Under the pieces are notes generated by a model. The model was not told the DNA's origin. It worked only from the letters and a program-made list of their open reading frames with translations, and did no database searches. A DNA stretch of 11,475 nt from the NCBI GenBank assembly GCA_943913335.1, contig CALTXS010000013.1, positions 1-11,475 on the forward strand, written 5' to 3'. This stretch comes from an uncultured Lysobacter sp. (lineage in GTDB: Bacteria; Pseudomonadota; Gammaproteobacteria; Xanthomonadales; Xanthomonadaceae). Shown here piece by piece: positions 5,967 to 11,475 of the stretch; positions within the stretch are counted from its first letter, which is position 1, and each line of letters starts with the position of its first letter. A program made the translations under genes and the position numbers.

Positions 5967-5979
5967 TTTGAGATTCAAT
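5951..5979 (+). promoter_or_regulatory. Sigma70-type promoter of bfd(-bfr)
   Basis: A perfect TTGACA -35 (5951-5956) is followed after 17 bases by TTCAAT (5974-5979, 4 of 6). Transcription would start near 5986, giving a leader of about 36 bases before the bfd ATG. That leader contains AGGA at 6007-6010 as ribosome site and the palindrome CCAATTGG. Confidence 0.65.
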
Positions 5980-6021
5980 AGCATTTGGCCAATTGGGGCC
6001 CATGCTAGGAATCTCATCCCC

Positions 6022-6261
6022 ATGTATGTGTGTGTTTGTAACGGAGTGACAGACAACGATATCCGGCGCGAAGTGGATGCTGGCTGCACCAGCGTTAGCG
6101 AGCTGACCATGCGTACGGGTGCCGGCGCCAGTTGCGGGAGCTGCATCCAGTTGGCCGACACGCTGATCGGCAACATGCTGGCCGCAAAGCACGAGCTGCC
6201 GGTGATTCGCAATCGTCACGTTGGATCGCTACCATACAATCACCAACGCACAATCGGATAG
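6022..6261 (+). CDS. bfd: Bacterioferritin-associated ferredoxin Bfd ([2Fe-2S])
   Basis: Bfd is a small cytoplasmic [2Fe-2S] protein that docks on bacterioferritin. It passes electrons to the stored ferric iron so that iron can be released when cells are short of it. The protein has 79 residues. The cluster ligands are visible as MYVCVCNGVT (C4, C6) and GASCGSC (C38, C41), the BFD-like arrangement C-x-C...C-x2-C. The downstream helix is rich in Ala and Leu as in the family. The ATG at 6022 is chosen because Bfd starts at MYVC; the frame stays open a further 54 bases upstream without homology. bfr follows after 6 bases, so the two are co-transcribed, and the Fur box upstream fits low-iron induction. 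The tail after residue 58 is slightly longer than in E. coli Bfd (64 residues) and carries no recognisable motif. Confidence 0.93.
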   Translation: MYVCVCNGVTDNDIRREVDAGCTSVSELTMRTGAGASCGSCIQLADTLIGNMLAAKHELPVIRNRHVGSLPYNHQRTIG

Positions 6262-6267
6262 CGAACC

Positions 6268-6747
6268 ATGAAAGGCGACAAGCAAGTCATCGACTTCCTC
6301 AACAAGGCCCTGTACAACGAACTGATTGCGATCAATCAGTACTTTCTGCACGCAAAGATGATGAAAAACTGGGGTCTGAAAGAACTCGCCGATCACGAGT
6401 ATCACGAATCCATCGATGAGATGAAGCACGCCGACAAATTGTCGGACCGCATTCTGTTTCTCGAAGGCCTGCCCAACTTTCAGAACCTGGGCAAGCTGCG
6501 AATCGGCGAAACGCCCCGCGAGATCTTTGAGTGCGACTTGGCGCTGGAGCTCGAGGCGATTCCGCTACTGCGCGAAGGCATTCGCTACTGCGAAGAGGTC
6601 AGGGACCTGGTGAGCCGCGAGCTGCTGGTTGAGATTCTCGACAGTGAAGAAGAACACGTCGACTGGCTGGAAACCCAGCTCGATCTCATGAACCGTGTGG
6701 GCGACCAGCTGTATCTGTCCACCAAGATCGCCGGCGACGACCACTAA
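6268..6747 (+). CDS. bfr: Bacterioferritin (heme-containing iron-storage ferritin)
   Basis: Bacterioferritin forms a 24-subunit shell that oxidises Fe(II) and stores it as a ferric mineral, with heme bound between subunit pairs. The protein has 159 residues, the usual length (E. coli 158), in a four-helix bundle. All ferroxidase-centre ligands are in their standard positions: E18, E51, H54, E94, E127 and H130, plus Y25. M52, the axial heme ligand, is also present, so this is a true heme Bfr and not a ferritin-like relative. The C-terminus ends DDH. It lies directly after bfd, so storage and release proteins share a transcript. The ribosome site is weak, which may reflect coupling to bfd translation. 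The stop is only 6 bases from the stop of the convergent DUF4126 gene. Confidence 0.97.
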   Translation: MKGDKQVIDFLNKALYNELIAINQYFLHAKMMKNWGLKELADHEYHESIDEMKHADKLSDRILFLEGLPNFQNLGKLRIGETPREIFECDLALELEAIPLLREGIRYCEEVRDLVSRELLVEILDSEEEHVDWLETQLDLMNRVGDQLYLSTKIAGDDH

Positions 6748-6753
6748 TCCCGC

Positions 6754-7341
6754 TTAGGCCGCGGCACGCGGAGGGCGGCGACCGAACAGGCGCCGCCAGA
6801 TCCACCAGATCATCAGCGCACCCAGAAGGGTGATTACTGCCACTACGCCAAAGGTCAGCCACGGATAAGCAAACACCATGGCGATGCCGCCCGTGACGGC
6901 CAAATCTTCGCCAATCGAAGCCGTCCAGTTGGTGACCGGCTCGGGCGAGGTGTTGATCAGCGCGCGCGAACCCGACTTGAGCAAATGACTGGTCAGGGCC
7001 ACACCCGCACCTGTGGCTAGGGCGCCGGCGCCGAATTCGCCATCTTGCGACATGGTGGCGGCGGCAAGAAATGCGCCGGCCGGCACGCGCAGCAGGGTTT
7101 GCAACAGATCGGAGACGGAGTCCACGCCCGGAATCTTGTCGGTGAAGAATTCGACAGCGGCGAGAATGCCGGACACGCCGATTACCCACGGCGATTGCGC
7201 GATTTCCAGCTGATTGGGCAGATCGAGCCAGCCGAAATAACCGGCAATACCCACACCGAACACAGTCAGATAGGCGCGAATACCCGCTAACCATGCCAGC
7301 ACAATGCCGATGGCGAAGACGATGGTGGAATCCAATTGCAT
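6754..7341 (-). CDS. DUF4126 family integral membrane protein
   Basis: This 195-residue inner-membrane protein is of unknown function. The family is recognised by AAVEFFTDKIPGVDSVSDLL at about 61-80 and by LLKSGSRALIN followed by TSPEPVTNW at about 120-139. Hydrophobic segments lie at roughly 7-34, 52-66, 86-98, 106-120, 147-158 and 163-182. The C-terminus is basic (WRRLFGRRPPRA) and probably cytoplasmic. The ATG at 7341 is chosen because GGAGGG lies six bases upstream and the protein then begins with a membrane helix. A 45-codon upstream extension from 7476 looks non-coding and would run into the erpA promoter. It is divergent from erpA and convergent with bfr. No substrate or partner can be read from the sequence. 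Confidence 0.88.
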   Translation of the reverse strand: MQLDSTIVFAIGIVLAWLAGIRAYLTVFGVGIAGYFGWLDLPNQLEIAQSPWVIGVSGILAAVEFFTDKIPGVDSVSDLLQTLLRVPAGAFLAAATMSQDGEFGAGALATGAGVALTSHLLKSGSRALINTSPEPVTNWTASIGEDLAVTGGIAMVFAYPWLTFGVVAVITLLGALMIWWIWRRLFGRRPPRAAA

Positions 7342-7438
7342 GTACAACCCTCCGGCCAACAGGCGGCCTTTGGCTATTTTAAGCAGGTGTGGCGTCATCG
7401 TGGTGTGTACGAAGGCATCGGCGCAACACTGTAGTGCG

Positions 7439-7450
7439 ACCGTTAACGGT
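7439..7450. promoter_or_regulatory. 12-base perfect palindrome in the erpA/DUF4126 divergent region
   Basis: ACCGTTAACGGT is a perfect 12-base palindrome, 34 bases before the erpA ATG and 98 bases before the DUF4126 start. It overlaps a weak -35-like TTGAGT (7450-7455). A CACAAT (7472-7477) 16 bases downstream would make a promoter whose start falls very near the erpA ATG. The symmetry suggests a dimeric regulator site. It does not match the IscR type 2 consensus well, so the regulator is unknown. Confidence 0.35.
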
Positions 7451-7483
7451 TGAGTTTTGCCGCTTTGGCCGCACAATAGGCGT

Positions 7484-7861
7484 ATGGAACTGATTACCCC
7501 CGAACTGCTGGTCCCGAGTTATCAGACGGCAGGCACCAGCGTCACCTTTACTGCAGCGGCTGCACGCAAAGTCCGTGAACTGATTGCCGAAGAGGGCAAC
7601 CCAGATCTCAAACTGCGCGTCTATATCCAAGGCGGCGGCTGCTCGGGCTTTCAGTACGGCTTTGAGTTTGATGAAACGCAAGCCGAAGACGATGTCGCCG
7701 TCGTCACGGATGAGGTCACACTGGTGATCGATCCGCTATCCATGCAGTATCTGGTCGGCGCTGAGGTGGATTACACCGAATCGCTGCACGGTGCGCAATT
7801 TGTGATTCGCAATCCGAACGCCAAGACCACCTGCGGCTGCGGCAGTTCCTTCTCGACCTGA
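7484..7861 (+). CDS. erpA: Iron-sulfur cluster insertion protein ErpA (A-type carrier)
   Basis: ErpA receives Fe-S clusters from the Isc/Suf scaffold and inserts them into apo-proteins, including isoprenoid-synthesis enzymes IspG and IspH. It acts in the cytoplasm. The protein has 125 residues. It carries the three conserved cysteines of A-type carriers: C53 in [11 protein letters not shown], and C117 and C119 in [10 protein letters not shown]. The block [20 protein letters not shown] and the run [17 protein letters not shown] are almost those of E. coli ErpA, which separates it from IscA and SufA. The ATG at 7484 gives an N-terminus about ten residues longer than E. coli. A TTG nine codons upstream is less likely. 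The AGG before the ATG is only three bases away, a poor ribosome site. It is divergent from the DUF4126 gene and upstream of frmA, with 68 bases between. Confidence 0.95.
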   Translation: MELITPELLVPSYQTAGTSVTFTAAAARKVRELIAEEGNPDLKLRVYIQGGGCSGFQYGFEFDETQAEDDVAVVTDEVTLVIDPLSMQYLVGAEVDYTESLHGAQFVIRNPNAKTTCGCGSSFST

Positions 7862-7905
7862 TCCGATTTTTTAATTCACTTAGAATAGACGCTTCATCGA
7901 ATTGA

Positions 7906-9044
<1,139 letters not shown>

Positions 9045-9045
<1 letters not shown>

Positions 9046-9890
9046 TGGAGCGCGTTGAAGTCCACGCATCGTTCGGTGGGCGTCAGGAAGTTTGGCGCCA
9101 CGAATCGGCATCGCTCGGAACGACCCAGCAAGTGGGCGTCTATCTGCCGCCGCAAGCCGTGCAGGGCGAGAAGTGCCCGGCGCTTTTGTGGCTGTCAGGT
9201 TTGACCTGTAACGAGCAGAACTTCATTACCAAGGCGGGCGCGCAAGCGATTGCAGCTGAGTTGGGATGGATTCTGATCGTGCCCGATACCTCGCCTCGCG
9301 GTGAGCAGGTTGCTGATGCCGAGGGCTACGACCTCGGCCAGGGTGCCGGCTTTTACGTCAATGCCACGCAAGAGCCGTGGGCTGCGCACTACCGCATGGA
9401 CGATTACGTCAATATCGAGTTGCGCGAACTGGCCGCCGCAAATTTCCCGGTCAACGGCCATTGGGCCATTAGCGGTCACTCGATGGGTGGTCACGGTGCG
9501 CTGACATCTGCGTTGCGAAACCCGGGTCTGTATACGAGCGCCTCGGCGTTTTCACCGATCGTTGCGCCTTCGCAGGTTCCTTGGGGGCAAAAGGCCTTTA
9601 CTGCTTATCTAGGCGATGAGCCTGCAGTCTGGGCGGAATACGACAGCGTTGAACTGATCACCTCGGGTAGCAATCCCGAGCTGCCGTTGCTGTGCGACTT
9701 CGGTGATGCCGATGACTTCCTGGAGGTGCAACTGCAGCCGCAACGCCTGCAGGAAGCACTGGACCGCAGCGGACGCCGCAATGCGCGGATCCGTTTGCAA
9801 CCCGGGTACGACCACAGCTACTACTTTGTCTCGACCTTCTTTGCGGATCACCTGAAATGGCATCACGCGCAAATCGGAGCCGGCAGTTAA
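9045..9890 (+). CDS. frmB: S-formylglutathione hydrolase
   Basis: FrmB (FghA) hydrolyses S-formylglutathione to formate and glutathione, the second step after FrmA. It is a cytoplasmic alpha/beta-hydrolase of the esterase D family. The protein has 281 residues. The nucleophile is S146 in GHSMGGHGAL. The acid is probably D224 in DADDFL, and the base is H257 in GYDHSYYF. The oxyanion region is LSGLTCNEQNF (50-60). DTSPRG and HYRMDDYV are also family blocks. The ATG overlaps the frmA stop as TGATG, so translation is coupled and both enzymes are made together. No separate ribosome site is obvious. The 3' end is two bases from the stop of the convergent MFS gene. Confidence 0.96.
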
Positions 9891-9892
9891 GC

Positions 9893-11179
9893 TCACTGCG
9901 AGTGCGTAGCGCGAAGGCGTCGCTGCCAAAGAATTAGCGCGAGTCCATTCACCACTGCCAGCACCAGGAACAGTTGCGGCGTTGCGAAGCCGAGTTTGGT
10001 CAGCGCAAGTGCGCTCAACGAAGCGAGCACGATATAGCCACTGTTCTGGATGTTGACGCCGGCGAACACGCGCGACCGTTGCGAAGGATCGGAAAGCGTC
10101 TGCACCATCGCGAACAGCGGCACCACAAAGATGCCGGTGAACGCGCCGATCAGTACGACATCGGCTATCAGTGCCCAGTGCGATGCATCCCGCACGAACT
10201 CCATGATTCCGATATCATGACTGCCCAGCGGTGTCCACGTGCGGCGCACCAGGTCAAGCAGGAACAGGCTCATGCCGAGCGCACCCCATAGCACCAGCCG
10301 CGAGTCGATTCGATGCGACGACAAGCGCTCACACAGCAACGAGCCGATGCCGGTGCCCACGGAGAACAGAGCCAGTATCAGCAGATAGAGGCGCTCGTCG
10401 CCGCCGAGAGAAACTTCGGCAAAGGTCGGCAATTGCGAGGTGACGACGGTGCCGAAGAACCAGAACCAACTGATTCCAAGCACGGCGTAACGCTGCGCCG
10501 CAGTCGTGCGGGTCAGTGCTAGCGCCTTTCGTGATTCGGGCAGGGGGTTCCAGTTGAACTGCAGGTGTGGGTCACCCGGTGCAACCGGCGGGATAAAGCG
10601 ACTGACTACATTGCCAAGTACCGCCAATGCAATGACGCTGAGCCCGGCGACCAGTTCGCCATGTGCACCGGCCAAACGGAAGATCGCGCCGCCGGCCAAC
10701 ATGCCAAGCAGAATGGCGACGGTGGTGCCCATCTCAACCAGACCGTTGCCGCCGACCAGTTCGTCCTTGCGTAGCACCCCGGGCAACACGGAATATTTGA
10801 CCGGTCCGAACAAAGTGGACTGCACACCGGTGGCAAACAGGCACAGCATCAGCAAGGGCAAGGAGTGCAGGTAGAACCCGATGGCGGCTGCTGACATGAT
10901 CGCAATCTCCATCGTGGTGGTGATGCGGATCAGTCGGGATTTCTCGAGTTTGTCGGCGAGCTGCCCGGCGTAGCCGCTGAACAGAAAGTACGGCAGGATA
11001 AAGATCGCCGGTGCAAGGGTGGCGTAAGTGCCGCGCTCGGCAGTGCTCAGGCCCATCACGAACAGCAGGGCGATGATGGCCTGACGGTAAACGTTGTCGT
11101 TAAACGCGCCAAAGAATTGGGTGACAAAGAACGGCAGGAACCGTCGTTGACCCAGTAGCGAAAATTGATTCTGCGCCAT
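9893..11179 (-). CDS. MFS transporter, LplT-like
   Basis: This 428-residue, 12-helix membrane transporter has an N-terminus VTQFFGAFNDNVYRQAI (19-35) characteristic of the LplT / lysophospholipid-transporter group. Motif-A-like GYAGQLADKLEKSR (69-82) and FGPVKYSVLP (124-133) are also seen in that group. E. coli LplT flips lysophospholipids across the inner membrane for re-acylation by Aas. In many bacteria the same transporter domain is fused to an acyltransferase. Here it stands alone and no aas-like gene is in the window, so the substrate is uncertain. It starts 14 bases after the purD stop on the same strand, suggesting co-transcription with purD. Its ribosome site is weak. A general MFS exporter of another substrate is the alternative. 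Confidence 0.82.
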   Translation of the reverse strand: MAQNQFSLLGQRRFLPFFVTQFFGAFNDNVYRQAIIALLFVMGLSTAERGTYATLAPAIFILPYFLFSGYAGQLADKLEKSRLIRITTTMEIAIMSAAAIGFYLHSLPLLMLCLFATGVQSTLFGPVKYSVLPGVLRKDELVGGNGLVEMGTTVAILLGMLAGGAIFRLAGAHGELVAGLSVIALAVLGNVVSRFIPPVAPGDPHLQFNWNPLPESRKALALTRTTAAQRYAVLGISWFWFFGTVVTSQLPTFAEVSLGGDERLYLLILALFSVGTGIGSLLCERLSSHRIDSRLVLWGALGMSLFLLDLVRRTWTPLGSHDIGIMEFVRDASHWALIADVVLIGAFTGIFVVPLFAMVQTLSDPSQRSRVFAGVNIQNSGYIVLASLSALALTKLGFATPQLFLVLAVVNGLALILWQRRLRATHSQ

Positions 11180-11193
11180 CTGCGCAGTATCGC

Positions 11194-11475
11194 TTATTGC
11201 CGCGCCACGGCGCGCCAGCCGATGTCGCTACGATGGAATTCGCTCGGCCAGGACACGTTGGCAACGGCTGCGTAGGCGGTGGCTTGCGCATCGGCGATGG
11301 TGTCGCCCAGTCCGACTGCGCACAGAACGCGCCCACCGGCGGTCACGACCTGATCGTTCGCCATGGCGGTGCCGGCGTGGAACACCTTGGCGTCCGCAGT
11401 CGGCGATGTGTCGAGGCCGGTAATGACTTCGCCAGTGAGCGGCGATTCCGGGTACGGCCGCGAGGCCATCACCAC
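11194..11475 (-). CDS. purD: Phosphoribosylamine-glycine ligase (GAR synthetase), C-terminal part
   Basis: PurD joins glycine to 5-phosphoribosylamine with ATP, the second step of de novo purine synthesis. Only the last 93 codons are in the window; the start lies beyond base 11475. The visible part is the C-terminal GARS domain. VVMASRPYPESPLTGEVITG is followed by AKVFHAGTAMANDQVVTAGG, RVLCAVGLGDTIADAQ and the terminal SDIGWRAVARQ. These match the E. coli PurD C-terminus block by block (DAKVFHAGT, GGRVLCATALG, DIGWRA). It stops at a normal TAA and is followed by the MFS gene after 14 bases. Confidence 0.95.
   Translation of the reverse strand: MVMASRPYPESPLTGEVITGLDTSPTADAKVFHAGTAMANDQVVTAGGRVLCAVGLGDTIADAQATAYAAVANVSWPSEFHRSDIGWRAVARQ

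Noticed and set aside
7342..7476. 45-codon N-terminal extension of the DUF4126 protein.
   Set aside because: A strong GGAGGG site precedes the ATG at 7341, the first membrane helix begins there, and the extension would cross the erpA upstream region and its palindrome.

Overview
The window looks like a chromosomal segment from a gammaproteobacterium. A Xanthomonadales-type bacterium is my best guess, from the moderately high GC and the set rppH, bfd-bfr, erpA and glutathione-dependent adhC-fghA. This is inference from gene content; no 16S or marker comparison was possible.

Left part (1-4718, minus strand): a four-gene heavy-metal efflux operon read right to left. It encodes a small secreted His/Cys-rich protein (CzcI-like), an outer-membrane factor (CzcC), a membrane-fusion protein (CzcB) and the first 604 residues of an RND pump (CzcA). 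The pump continues past base 1. Its transmembrane motif has the Asp-Asp-Glu pattern of divalent-cation (Co/Zn/Cd/Ni) pumps, not of Cu/Ag pumps. Together the products form a trans-envelope export complex plus a probable periplasmic metal-binding helper.

Boundary (4719-5153): a gene-poor stretch. It holds an orphan helix-hairpin-helix gene fragment cut off where the czc operon begins, a cluster of direct repeats with core GGGACA, and the terminator of an elongator tRNA-Met gene (5154-5230, minus). The 3' end of the tRNA faces the czc operon. The layout suggests that the metal operon is a later arrival next to the tRNA, possibly on a mobile element whose right end is marked by the repeats.

Right part (5231-11475): ordinary housekeeping genes. 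rppH (RNA pyrophosphohydrolase) starts at a GTG. Next comes bfd-bfr (iron release and iron storage) behind a recognisable Fur box overlapping a sigma70-type promoter. A DUF4126 membrane protein and erpA (Fe-S carrier) are divergently transcribed. frmA/adhC and frmB/fghA, overlapping by one base, oxidise formaldehyde to formate through glutathione. On the minus strand, purD (C-terminal 93 codons in the window) is followed by an LplT-like MFS transporter. Spacing is tight: bfr and the DUF4126 gene converge with 6 bases between them, and fghA and the MFS gene with 2.

I did not find a clearly new biological system. The most interesting places are the czc/tRNA boundary with its remnant gene and repeats, and the poorly characterised CzcI-like protein.
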